Shown here: positions 10,306 to 22,104 of the stretch, piece by piece
Position numbering within the stretch: position 1 is the stretch's first letter
Layout: every line of letters starts with the position of its first letter
Source of the DNA: Zygnema cylindricum
Lineage: Eukaryota; Streptophyta; Zygnematophyceae; Zygnematales; Zygnemataceae
NCBI GenBank assembly: GCA_037447655.1
Contig: JBBHKE010000711.1
Coordinates: 23,130-48,280, forward strand
Direction of reading: 5' to 3'
Length of the DNA: 25,151 nucleotides
Notes under the pieces: generated by a model
Told to the model about the DNA's origin: nothing
The model's input: only the letters and a program-made list of their open reading frames with translations
Databases searched by the model: none
Program-made: the position numbers and the translations under genes

Positions 10306-11035
10306 CATTGCGCAATACTATTTGCGATTGGGTTACTACTAATTCTTAAATTCTCAGTACTAATTCCTCATTACTAATTACTAAATTTTGATTCCTGATT
10401 ACTCATTACTAAAAACTAATTATTGATCTAATTCCTCATTCCTAATTACAAACTAAAACTCGCCAATCTCCAATTTCGAACTCCTAATCGCGAATTCTTT
10501 ATTACTTACAACTAATTACCAATTTCCAACTACTAATTTCAAATTGTTGTCTCCAACTATAGCTACTAATTATTACTTGCCCATTAATATGTACTCAAAA
10601 CTAATTACTACTTACCAATTATTGATAACCAATTTTTTGTTATAAAATACTAAATACTAATAATTAGTTACCTATTACCAATTACTTGTTACCATTCACT
10701 AACTACAAATTACCATTTATTACTTACCACCAACTACTTGTTTTCTAATTAAAAGGTAGTACCTGCTGGCTAGTTCTTCCTAACTACTGATTACTATTGA
10801 CTGCTAATTGCAAACTACTAACTATTTGCTATTAATTACTAATTACCAATTATTAATTTCTAGTTACTAACTACCAATTACGAACTACTAACTTCTGCAT
10901 GCTAAATACTGCATGCTAATTACAGCTGATTACCTCGTTACTAACTACCTACGCTACGAATTTATAATTGCTAATAACTAATTACTAATCACTATTATTA
11001 ATTTTTCATATTGCTACAAATAGCTGGTACTTACT
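10306..11035. repeat. Degenerate ACTAATT/ATTACTA heptamer tract
   Basis: About 730 bases dominated by TTACTAATTACTAA, ACTAATTACCAATT and AACTACTAACT steps with a period near seven bases, heavily mutated. It contains CTGCATGCTAAATA followed by CTGCATGCTAA at about 10894-10920. The text shifts gradually from the ATCACT tract on its left and returns to TAC triplets on its right, as if three related tandem families grew into each other. Confidence 0.85.
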
Positions 11036-11240
11036 GATGACTATTTACTATTTACTAATACTGTTACAATGGTTAATACCATCATTAATACAATTTCTAT
11101 CACTAATACTACTCCTACTACTACAACTACTTATAGTGTCACTACTTTTACTACCGCCGTTACTACTACTACTATCACTACTACTTGTACCATACGTTTA
11201 CTATTTATGTTACTATTTCTATTTTTTGCTTTTTTTTTTT
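11036..11240. repeat. TAC trinucleotide tract II
   Basis: ACTACTCCTACTACTACAACTAC and TACTACTACTACTATCACTAC runs resemble the tract at 3335-3985. An 80-codon leucine-rich frame spans it and is compositional. It directly precedes the second GAGAGT array, repeating the order seen in module 1 (TAC tract, short spacer, hexamer array). Confidence 0.85.
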
Positions 11241-11284
11241 GTTAAGAACAGTTTCTATTACTGTTATGTTATGTTGTAAGAGTC

Positions 11285-13960
11285 ACGGTAAGATTGAAAT
11301 TGAGGGTTTAATTCAGAGTTAGAGTGGGAACTAGAGCAATAGTAGAAGTATTTGTGAGAGTAAAAGTGAAGGTGAGAGTGAGTGAGATTGGCGGTGAGAT
11401 TTAGGGTGAGAATGGGAATTAGAGCAAGAGCGAGGATGTTTGTGAGAGTTAAAGTGCGGGTGAGAGTGAAAGAGAGTGAAATTGCGTGTGAGGGTGAGAG
11501 AGAGTGAGAGTGAGAGCAATTTGAGAGATTGTGCGAGTGACAGTGATGAGAGCGAGACTAATTTGAGTGAGGGCGAGACTAATTTGAGTGAGGGTGACAG
11601 TGAGAGTAAGAATGAATGTGAGAGTGAGCTTGAGAGCGGTTTGAGAGAGTGAGAGTGAGAGATATTAGGAGTGATAGAGAGAGTGAGATTGAGAGCGATT
11701 TGAGAGAGAGTGAGAGTGAGTCTATGACTGAGCGTGAGAGCTTTTTGAGAGATTTTTAGAGTGAGAGCGATTTAAGGGTTGGGTGAGAGGGAGAGTGAGA
11801 GTGAGAGAAAGAAAGCGTGACAAGGAGATTGAGAGTGAGTGTATGACTGAGCGGGAGAGTTATTTGAGAGAGTGAGAGTAAGAGCAAAAGTGACGGTGAA
11901 AAATAAAATGTGGAGTTTGAGTTCGATTGCGAGTGAGGGTGAGAATGAGGATGCGAGAGTGTTAGGTGAGAGTGAGAGCGTTAGTGAGAAAGAGTAAGAA
12001 TTAGAGAAAGAGAGTAAGATATAATGCTAGAGTGAGAGTGAGAGTGAGTGGGAGGGTGAGAGTAGGAGAGCAAGTGAGGGTGAGATTGAAAGTGCGAGTG
12101 AGATTTAGAGTGAAAGTGAGAGTAAAAGCGATAGTGAGAGATAGAGTGATAGTGATAGTGCGGGTAAAAGTGACGGTGGGAGTGAGCGTGAGTGTGGAGT
12201 GAGAGTGGGGTGAGCGGGTGAGGGAAAGTGTAATTGCTAGTGAGAGTGAGATTCAAAATAAGATAACCAATGAGGTGGAGCGTAAAGTAAGAGAGGGGGA
12301 AAGAGAATGAGGGTGAGATTGAGAGTGAGAGTGGTTAGGAGAGCTAGAGTGAGAGTGAGAGGGATAGTGAGAGTAGGAGTGCTGATGAGAGTGAGTGAGA
12401 TTGAGGGCGAGATTATAGGTGAGAGTGAGATTAAGAATGATAGGACGTTTTAAATGAGAGCAATAGTAACCATGGAATTAGAGGGAGTAAGAGTGCGGGC
12501 GAGAGTAAACGTAAGAGGGAGAGTAAGGGTGCGGTCGAGTGTGAGAGAGTGAGAGTGAGAGTCAGAGTAAGAAGTAGAGCAAGGCTGAGTGGGTGACACA
12601 AGCAAGAGTGAGTGTGCGAGTGAGAGTAAAAGTGAAAGTGAAATACTGAGGGCGCGAGTGAAAGTGAGAGAGTGAGAGTGCGTGAGAGTCATTTCAGAGA
12701 GAATGAGAGTGAGAATGAGAGTGAGTTAGAGAGAGAGAGTGAGGGTGAGAGTGTGAGTGAGCTTTATAGCGGTTTCAAAGAGAGTGAGAGCGAGAGTGAA
12801 AGTGAGAGAGTGATCGCGAGCGTGCGTGAGAGCGTTTTGAGAGAGAGAGTGAGGGTGAGAGTGCGAGTGAGAGAGAGTGAGAGTGTGAGCAACACTTTGA
12901 ATCAACGTGAGAGCGGTTTGAGAGAGAGTGAGAGCGAGAGTGAAATTGAGAGAGTGAAAGTGCGTTAGTAGAGGGTGAGAGTAATAGTGAGGGAGAGTGA
13001 GAGTGAGATAAAATTAGAGTGAGAGTGAGATTTATTTGAGAGAGGTTGAGAGCGAAGTTCTAAGTGAGAGTGAGATTGTTAGCGAACGTCAGAGCGATTT
13101 GTAGGAGTGTGAGAGCGAGACTGAAAGTGAAAGAGTGAGCGTGCCTGACAACGGTTTGAGAGAGAGTGAATTTGAGAGTGTGAGTGAGCATGGGAGCGGT
13201 TTGAAAAAGACCGAGAGCGAGATTGAAAGTGAGAGATTGAGCGTCCGTGAGATCGATTTAAGAGAGAGCGAGTGTGAGAGAGAGAGAGAGAGTGAACGTG
13301 AGGGAGAGTGAGAGTGGAAGTGAGAGCGATTTGAGAGGGGGTGAGAGTGAGAGTGAGAATGAGAGTGTTATCGAGAATATGGGTGAGAGTGTGAGTGAAC
13401 TTGAGAGCCGTTGGAGAGAGAGTGAGAGTGAGAGTGACAGTGAGAGTGAGAGTGAGTGAGAGTGAGAGTGAGAACGATTTGAAAGAGGGTGAGAGTGAGA
13501 GTGAGAATGTGAGTGGTCGTGACTGCAGTTCGAGAGAGAGTGAGAGTGAGTGTGAGAGTGAGAGTGTGAGTGAACGAGAGTGAAAGTGGGAGAGTAAACG
13601 TTTGTGAGAGCGGTTTGAGAGAGGGTGGGAGTGGGACAGAGTGAGAGTGAGGGAGAGAGTGAGAGTGAGAGGGGTTTGAGAGAGGGTGAGAGTGAGAGAT
13701 ATTGATGTAACAGTGAGAGTGAGAGTGGGAGTGAGAGTGAAAGTGTGAGTGAGTGTTTGAGTGAACGTGAGAGCGTTTTGAGAGAGAGTGAGAGCGAGAG
13801 TGAGCGCTTGTGAGTGAGTGTGCGAGTGAGAGTAAAAGAGAGTGAGAGTTATAGTGAGAGTGAGAGTGTAAATGATAGTGAGAGTGAGTGTCGTTTGAGA
13901 GAGAGTGAGTGAGGTTAAGAGAGGGTGAGTCAAAATGAGAGTTGAAATTAGCGTGATTGC
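11285..13960 (+). repeat. GAGAGT hexamer array II with higher-order punctuation
   Basis: Same hexamer family and strand as array I, with the punctuation block better preserved: near-matches to GTGAGAGCGGTTTGAGAG occur near 11635, 11695, 11750, 11770, 11850, 12690, 12768, 12830, 12915, 13035, 13095, 13150, 13195, 13250, 13325, 13410, 13470, 13525, 13605, 13670, 13770 and 13890. Spacing is often 50-80 bases, giving an irregular higher-order repeat in the right half. The 284-codon minus-strand frame (13079-13933) is Ser/Leu/Thr-only and compositional. Confidence 0.92.
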
Positions 13961-13977
13961 GATGAGAGAGAGAGAGA

Positions 13978-16520
<2,543 letters not shown>

Positions 16521-16683
16521 CAATAGGAAACAAAGACTACCAATTGACTTTTATAGTTTTAGAGGTGCTTCGGCACGTGTGAAAACGTACGTTACCTGGA
16601 ACGAAGGGATTGAAGGTCGTGTTAATTTCGACCGTCGATGCATCCCACTTAGACATTTCACGGCCGATGTAGTTTCGAAAGTA
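16521..16683. other. Junction segment, no recognised gene
   Basis: Mixed-composition sequence right of the purine domain. A 78-codon plus frame (16501-16737) starts inside the purine array and a 73-codon minus frame overlaps it; neither looks like a protein. A small GTGC-TTCG-GCAC hairpin sits at 16565-16576. Confidence 0.4.
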
Positions 16684-16890
16684 ACACAGCGTACGGCTCA
16701 GCATATCGAATTTAGTATGCTTTGTACGGTGGAATAGTGGCGGTAAAGTACGGTACACAGCATACGGCTCAACATATTCGAATTTCGTATGCTTTGTACG
16801 GTCGCTTAGTGGCGGTAGAGTAAGGTACGGTACTTTAGCGGCGGCAAAGTAAGGTTCAGGAGCGTAGTGACGGCATAGTAGGTACAGTAG
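16684..16890. repeat. 71-bp tandem repeat with GTACGG motifs
   Basis: Copy 1 (16684-16754) and copy 2 (16755-16826) share ACACAGC, TACGGCTCA, CATAT, CGAATTT, GTATGCTTTGTACGGT and TAGTGGCGGTA. Copy 2 can fold: GCATACG pairs with CGTATGC across CGAATTT text. Two shorter degenerate echoes (TTTAGCGGCGGCAAAGTAAGG and GCGTAGTGACGGCATAGTAGG) follow to about 16890. The TACGGTAC/GTACAG vocabulary is shared with the hairpin duplication at 1801-2210. Confidence 0.85.
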
Positions 16891-17289
16891 CGTAGGAGGC
16901 GAATTCTGTAAGAGGTAAGGTTTACCGTCCGATGTTTTAGTTTTTCTTGTGGAAGTGGACGAGTCGTCGATGAGAAGGACCGCATTTTAAGCGAAACGAT
17001 AGGCGTTACACGTGTGCCAATGAGAGACGACTTGTTCCAAAAACGAACTTTGAAGCGGCACCGTCAAAGGATACAATATTTCTCTGTACGACTCACGCAC
17101 GCAGTGGGGTTTAGTTTAGTTTGTCCTGTCTCACAAAAATAAAAGGCATACAGTACAGTACTATAATTATTCCCTGACCACCGTTGACTTGGTACTTAAC
17201 GAGCGCCCACCTGAGCGCCTACCGAAAGGAAAACCGTGACGAAATCGACTTTCACGGACAATAATCGACGGTGAAGTACAGTAGTTTGT
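16891..17289. other. Intergenic stretch, nothing recognised
   Basis: Unique mixed-composition DNA. Scattered GTACAGTACAG text near 17148 is the only notable pattern and no frame is convincing. Confidence 0.4.
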
Positions 17290-17630
17290 ACGGCGCATAG
17301 ATCATCCACAAAATAGTGTCGTCGCGTACTTAATCGCTGCGAATTACGATGTGCGTCGCTGTCAGTGTTGGATTCGCCTACTTAAAACGTTTTATCTCTG
17401 TGCACACCTTTTCGATTCCGATTGGAAACCGTCGATCTGCAGGCTTAAATTGTTTCGCTTCCTTTAGACCGTCGGATCAGTGCGCACGGTAAATATGTTG
17501 AAGTGGCGGAAAAAACGCTAACGCTAATAACGCTAACTCGTTAAGCAAAGGACTTATTGTACGGACTGACAAACCCTGGTTGTGTGGAAAGCGTGTAGAG
17601 ACGTTAACGGACACAAAATAATCTGTGTAA

Positions 17631-17649
17631 TGCCGTACATTGTACGGCA
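17631..17649. repeat. Perfect hairpin of the 285-bp repeat
   Basis: TGCCGTACA-T-TGTACGGCA is a 9-bp perfect stem around one base. Sister units have degenerate forms: CCGTACAATTTACGG near 17891, TGCCGTGCGGCA at 18188 and TGCCGTACGTTTTACGG at 18773. Confidence 0.85.
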
Positions 17650-18580
17650 TCAAGCCTACTCGTCTCACTTCCTTTGGAGTACTTGTACGGTACACCTCAA
17701 GCTTTCCTTCAGTCGGAAGGTGAGAATACCGCACGGATTGTCAAAATAAAAGAACCCTTCAAGTGTGCACGTGAAACTATGTTTAATTAGCGACAAAATA
17801 TTTAGGTTGAGGATTTTGTGTAGAGACGTACATATCCAGCCGGTTGTGTGCGAAACGTGTGGATAATCGAACGGAAGATATAAACCGGTGCATCCGTACA
17901 ATTTACGGATTCACCCTTCGCTGTCACGGATGGAGAGATTGCATTGCGGATGAAGACCAAAGTGCAATCGAACGGTCAATGTATTCTCCCAGATCCTTGA
18001 AGAATCATAATCGTATCTCTGTAATGTTGTTTTCAAAAAACTAACGAAAACATAGTACGTCATGGTACGGTAAAGTACAGAATTCTGCAATATACCTCAC
18101 TTTTCGTCTGGTGTAACAACGCCCTTTACGCCTGGCGAATCTAATGGTGACGGATGTCACACGGACGATAGATCGTCAAAATAATGATGCCGTGCGGCAC
18201 TTTCGCTTTTAGTGAAAAATTCGCCCTCTTTTTACATTTTTGTTCGACTGCAGACCGTCAATCGGAGAGGTGTGAACCCTGTCGCTCACGATCACCGTCG
18301 GATCATAATAGTGTGCACCGGAAAAGATGTTTACATTGCGTCAAAAAACGTTAAAGCTAGTAGCATTAACTTACGTGAGCACTTATGTACGGACGAACAA
18401 ACCGCGGCAGTTGTGTGGGAAACCTGTAGAAACGGTAACGGACAGAAGATTCAGTTCGAATGAAGGTATGTGCTTCGCACGTGCAAATCGTTTAAACCAA
18501 ACAAAGTTCGTGCGACGACTGCGCAGTTACTCGTCGCAGTTTCTTTACGATACATTTATTTAAGTCCGGTGCACCTCCAG

Positions 18581-18608
18581 CTTTCGACTGGAGACCGTCA
18601 GTCGAAAG
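18581..18608. repeat. Perfect 10-bp hairpin (second conserved hairpin)
   Basis: CTTTCGACTG (18581-18590) pairs fully with CAGTCGAAAG (18599-18608) around the 8-base loop GAGACCGT. Weaker equivalents occur in other units, for example CGACTG with CAATCG near 18245 and CTTTCC with GGAAGG near 17703. Confidence 0.85.
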
Positions 18609-19054
18609 GTGTGAATATTTACACGCGCATTTTACACCGTCAGATTATGAACCAGGTGTACACTGAAAAGCCGTTTGAATGGCGAACAAATGACTTTGTG
18701 TACAGATCTGTCGATTCTGCCGGTTGTGTGCGACACCTGTGGAGATATGAGTGGAGATAAAAAAAAGTGTCATGCCGTACGTTTTACGGATACACAATTC
18801 CTCGCCGCACTTTCTGGGCATTTTATCTTTTCCAATTTCGGCCACGTCACGTCAGCTACCCCTCAAACACAAACCACAAATCAGTCCGAAGGCCGTTTTA
18901 AGGGTTCACCTGACCACAAACGGTAAAACTTCGAACCAGTTACCCGTTTAAGCACGATGGAAAGTACACGTTAATCCTTTTTTCTGCTCGTCGCGTACAT
19001 TTACTAAAACCCGCCGCGTGGATGTACGAACAGCCATTGCAGGCAGTTTCGGAC

Positions 19055-19350
19055 TCACCTACATTCATTGCTCTGCAAAAGTAGGCGCTCCCTCTCCGAC
19101 CTCCGCTCACCCCTCCCAATTTTTTGAATGAATAACAAGAGAAAATACCTAAAAATAATCATTTTTTTACTATCCTTAGCTTATTTTACTGAAACGTAGA
19201 GAACAAAGTGGAAAAAATAAAATCGGGCCGCCATGGGCGAAATTTATAGTAACTTCGATGTTTTAACATGTAAGCGTGAAGTCATAACGTAATAAAGCCT
19301 AAACATCTACAATCTAAAAAAAAAAAAAACGTTTACAACGACAAAAAAAA
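19055..19350 (+). mobile_element. Diverged solo arm of the foldback family
   Basis: Resembles the left arm of the foldback element at 22516-23995, in the same order and orientation: TTCATT followed by CTTTGCAA or CTCTGCAA; CCTCxCTCTCC-rich text; TTTTTTGAATG; AAATCGGGxxGCCATGG; GCGxAAxxT; AAxxCCTAAACATCTACAA; CGTTTACAACG. No matching opposite arm is found to its right, so it looks like a decayed or single-armed relative. Divergence is much greater than between the two arms of the intact element. Confidence 0.6.
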
Positions 19351-20264
19351 AAAATCATCTCCAAATCGTCTAAAATTATGTAGCGTCTAGAAATAACACT
19401 AATTTCGAAGACTTCTTTAGTTTTGACACATTGGAACGCTCGAAAAACCAATACGTTGGATATGAAGAACAAATAACCTTTCGTTATGATTGCAAAGGCG
19501 CACACCCTTACGCGAGGAGTCATTCTTTTGGGTTATTTTAAATACTAAAAAGTGGTTGGGATCGACTTCTGACTTTGGGTGAACACTTTCCTTCTTGCGA
19601 CGACTACATACTACTATTTTTAACAACAAAGAGTCGCCCAATATATTCACTCTATTCTCGTATAAATTACTAATTTGCCTTACATCTTACTTATATATTG
19701 GGCCCGTTTGACGACCTAGTTCTGCCCCTAACGTGAACAACAATGACTTAACTTGAAGGAAGTTTATGTTAAGTGCCACTTCTCAACATTGACGTGTTAC
19801 TCGTAATATACATGTAACCGTAGTGTTGCGGGCCGATCGGTTTACAACACGGTTACGTATTTCACCCGTTAAACACAATCGCATGTTGCGACTAACGCTG
19901 TTTACGTTTGGTTATTTAACGCGTAAAAGATTGTTTTACGACAACTTTCGAATATCGACGTGTGTTTTAACACATTCCTATGCTCAAAGTACAGTTTACA
20001 AATATGTTTTCTAATATATTTACATATAAAAGGCATTTTGTCATTATCGGGTTTAGCAACAACCTGGGTTATATTGAATTAAGGCACTATAAGTTTGGGT
20101 TGAGGGTCTCGCCGATGTTTACTCATATGATTTCGGTATGCAGTACCCAACCGTTTTTTAATAGAATATGCGTTGGTCGTGATAAGTAGCAAAAAAAGCA
20201 GAGGGACCAAACCACATTGTAAAGCGCATAAGTTGCGAGAAACGACCATATATAGAAAAACCTA
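19351..20264. other. Unique AT-rich stretch with one strong hairpin
   Basis: No recognisable gene. Frames of 60-77 codons have no motif. GTAACCGTAGTGTTG (from about 19813) pairs with CAACACGGTTACGTA (19845-19859) with one bulged base, around a 17-base loop. The rest is unremarkable AT-rich DNA. Confidence 0.5.
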
Positions 20265-20572
20265 AATGTGTATGTATATAAAATAACTCAATCGCTAATT
20301 ACTATCAACCAATACAAAGAACACACATGTATAACGAAACGCATTTGTCGCTTAAAGTATTTTCAAAAAGACCGTCTCAAGACATTGTAATGAACAACAC
20401 ATTAAACGACGCACGTCGCACTATAGATGGTACGACTCGTTCGAATATACTACTCGCATCATGTTTTCACCCATGAGCATTAAAAAATGAAAGCTTTTTT
20501 TTTAATTACATCTAGGCATAGATGCCGCAACGTAGATCCATTGCTTTTCCATAGTTTTTTATTTTACATTTT
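20265..20572 (+). repeat. 308-bp direct repeat, left copy
   Basis: Pairs with 20883-21190 at a constant offset of 618, so there is no net indel between the copies. Shared blocks include TATATAAAA-like text near the start, CTCAATCGCTAATT, ACCAATACAAAGAACACA, ATGTATAACGAAACGCATTT, CTCAAGACATTGTAATGAAC, CGTCGCACTATAGATGGTA, TTTTCACCCATGA and CCGCAACGTAGATCCATTGC. Identity is roughly 85-90% by eye. Two near-equal direct repeats around a 310-bp middle resemble a terminal-repeat miniature retrotransposon, but no clean target duplication is visible. Confidence 0.9.
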
Positions 20573-20720
20573 AGCTTCACTTTGTTACTTCACGCTACGT
20601 GCACCCACCTATTGTGGTAAATCATGTTTCAGGAGATGAAAGATTTTTATAAAGTCCAATTTTATCGGTTTTAGTTTTGAAAAACGGAATAAAAAAAAAC
20701 TCACCTCAAGATAGGCAATA

Positions 20721-20873
20721 ATGGCAAAAGTCGTAACAAAGAAAGGCTTAAAGAAACGGACTGTCATATTTCCACAAGAAGCATAGACTAAAAAGAATTC
20801 AGATTTGGAAGCCTATGGTCAATTAGCCGTGAAAAGAGACTTAGAAAACGACGTTGTAAGATATCGGAGGTAA
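20721..20873 (+). pseudogene. Broken small ORF or exon-like fragment between the direct repeats
   Basis: From ATG at 20721 one frame runs 50 codons to TAA at 20871, interrupted only by TAG at codon 22 (20784-20786). The first part is basic (MAKVVTKKGLKKRTVIFPQE). The second part (TKKNSDLEAYGQLAVKRDLE, then NDVVRYRR) has balanced protein-like composition, unlike the surrounding AT-rich junk. It ends in CGGAGGTAAGC, a strong 5' splice-site match (AG|GTAAG). The TAG itself could be the AG of a 3' splice site, making an 84-85 nt exon. I do not recognise the family. It may be a remnant of the coding part of the element bounded by the repeats, or chance. Confidence 0.35.
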
Positions 20874-20882
20874 GCAGCGGAG

Positions 20883-21190
20883 AATGTGTATGCATATAAA
20901 AAGCTCAATCGCTAATTCCTATAAACCAATACAAAGAACACAAATGTATAACGAAACGCATTTGTCGCGAAAAGTGTTTTCGAAAAGACGATCTCAAGAC
21001 ATTGTAATGAACAAAACATTAAGCGACGAACGTCGCACTATAGATGGTATGACTCGTTTGAGAATAGTACTCGCATCATTTTTTCACCCATGAATATTAA
21101 AAAATGAAAGTTTTTTTTTTAAATGACATATAGGTATAGACGCCGCAACGTAGATCCATTGCTTTTCCATAGTTTTTCATTTTACATTTT
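20883..21190 (+). repeat. 308-bp direct repeat, right copy
   Basis: Partner of 20265-20572, same strand. It is open as a 69-codon frame (20884-21093), whereas the left copy is broken at several positions in that frame. Because the change is by scattered substitutions without indels, the reading frame may be accidental. Confidence 0.9.
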
Positions 21191-21506
21191 TGATATTCCC
21201 TACGAAATTTCCTCTTTTTTTTTGGGTCGTTTTGACCGCTAAACATTTAGGTGGGAGTTATTTTCGCCTTTTTCATTTTGCTCTTTTCGACTTCTTGTAT
21301 CCTATGTACGGAATCGTACGCATTTCCTTTGTGCTACGTACGCAGTTCAAGAGGCGTAAATTTGAAACCGAACAGTGAAATTTTGTCGGTGTTCGCACGC
21401 AGATTTCGGGTAAGCGTCAAAGGTTCGCATTTGTTGAGAAATAAAGTTGTGGCCACGTGGACCTATGACAGCCTTCCGATACAGATGAGACAGAATCGAT
21501 GAATGT
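21191..21506. other. Spacer between direct repeat and MITE-like element
   Basis: No recognised gene. Overlapping 62- and 83-codon plus frames (21190-21378 and 21251-21502) have no domain I can name. Confidence 0.4.
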
Positions 21507-21544
21507 AGTACATCGTGAATCGCTTAGTACATCGTGAATCGCTA
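21507..21544. repeat. 19-bp direct repeat at the MITE left end
   Basis: AGTACATCGTGAATCGCTT (21507-21525) is followed immediately by AGTACATCGTGAATCGCTA (21526-21544). The second copy is the left terminus of the element starting at 21527, so the first looks like a duplicated end or the stump of another copy. Confidence 0.9.
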
Positions 21545-22101
21545 TTAGCGTTCATAACGCTAATTCGGCGCCCCCAAATTTTGACCCAAATTCATAAATA
21601 ACGTTAATAATTCTAAAAAGTTTTTAACGCTATTTAAAGTACCACAGTTATTAGGGTTAATAACTGTAATATAGTGCCGTTTTAAATAGTGTGGCGTATG
21701 GACCGTTCAATTTCGTACCATTTTGTACTTAGATAAGTAAAAAGTACAAATGAAAGTTTAATACAGTCGCGCACGCATGTGAATGTGCACTCGAAAAACG
21801 TGTGACAAAACAATTGTGACGTTACACGATTCACGGTGTAGCGTTAACATTTAACTGCGTGAAAATAGCCGGCAAGTGCGGATGTCAAAATCACGCGACG
21901 CCGTAAGATTTCGAGTATTCTACGCGTGTAAAGATCTAAATCGTTGAAAATTATAATAAGGAAAATCCCAAATTATAGTTATTGATAAATTATAGTTTAT
22001 TCTTTTTTTATAAAAATTGAGAATCCCAAATTAGCGTAATTAATGCTAATTGTCTTTAAACACTAATTACTTCATAACGCTAATAGCGATTCTCGGTGTA
22101 C
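21527..22101. mobile_element. 575-bp MITE-like element with TIRs and TTA target duplication
   Basis: The left end GTACATCGTGAATCGC continuing to TATTAGCGTT (21527-21552) matches the inverted right end (22076-22101) at 24 of 26 positions. TTA lies directly outside both ends (21524-21526 and 22102-22104). TIRs, a 3-bp TTA duplication, small size, AT-richness and no transposase frame fit a PIF/Harbinger-type (Tourist-like) MITE; that class assignment is inference. Inside are an ATTAGCGTT-CAT-AACGCTAAT hairpin (21544-21564) and a central stem, ACAGTTATTA with TAATAACTGT (21644-21667), flanked by CTATTTAAA and TTTAAATAG. It must have been mobilised in trans, if at all. Confidence 0.82.
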
Positions 22102-22104
22102 TTA

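Larger units (their letters stand above)
17290..18830. repeat. Degenerate ~285-bp tandem repeat family, about five copies
   Basis: A hairpin near TGCCGTAC recurs at 17631, 17890, 18188, 18466 (weak) and 18773, spacing 259-307, with a possible earlier echo near 17348. Each unit also carries a GGTTGTGTG block 40-50 bases earlier (17578, 17842, 18409, 18722) and an ACCGTC/CAGTCGGAAGGTG block later (about 17412, 17705, 18245, 18583). Units are diverged, with indels. Frames of 66-96 codons lie inside, and several copies give related short peptides around VVxxxC and MPYxxR, so the repeat may derive from coding DNA. No intact gene is seen. Confidence 0.75.

Noticed and set aside
16565-16576. GTGC-TTCG-GCAC hairpin reminiscent of the 5' end of U6 snRNA
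   Set aside because: The conserved U6 ACAGAGA and AGCATGGCCCC boxes do not follow; it is a short isolated tetraloop hairpin.
17290-18830. CRISPR-like array, because of evenly spaced hairpin repeats
   Set aside because: Units are about 285 bp, diverged throughout, and lack short identical repeats separated by unique spacers; the context is eukaryotic.
20265-21190. Firm call of an LTR or TRIM retrotransposon
   Set aside because: The direct repeats could begin TGTG and end TACA, but homology extends a few bases beyond, no target-site duplication matches, and I see no clear primer-binding site. Kept as direct repeats only.
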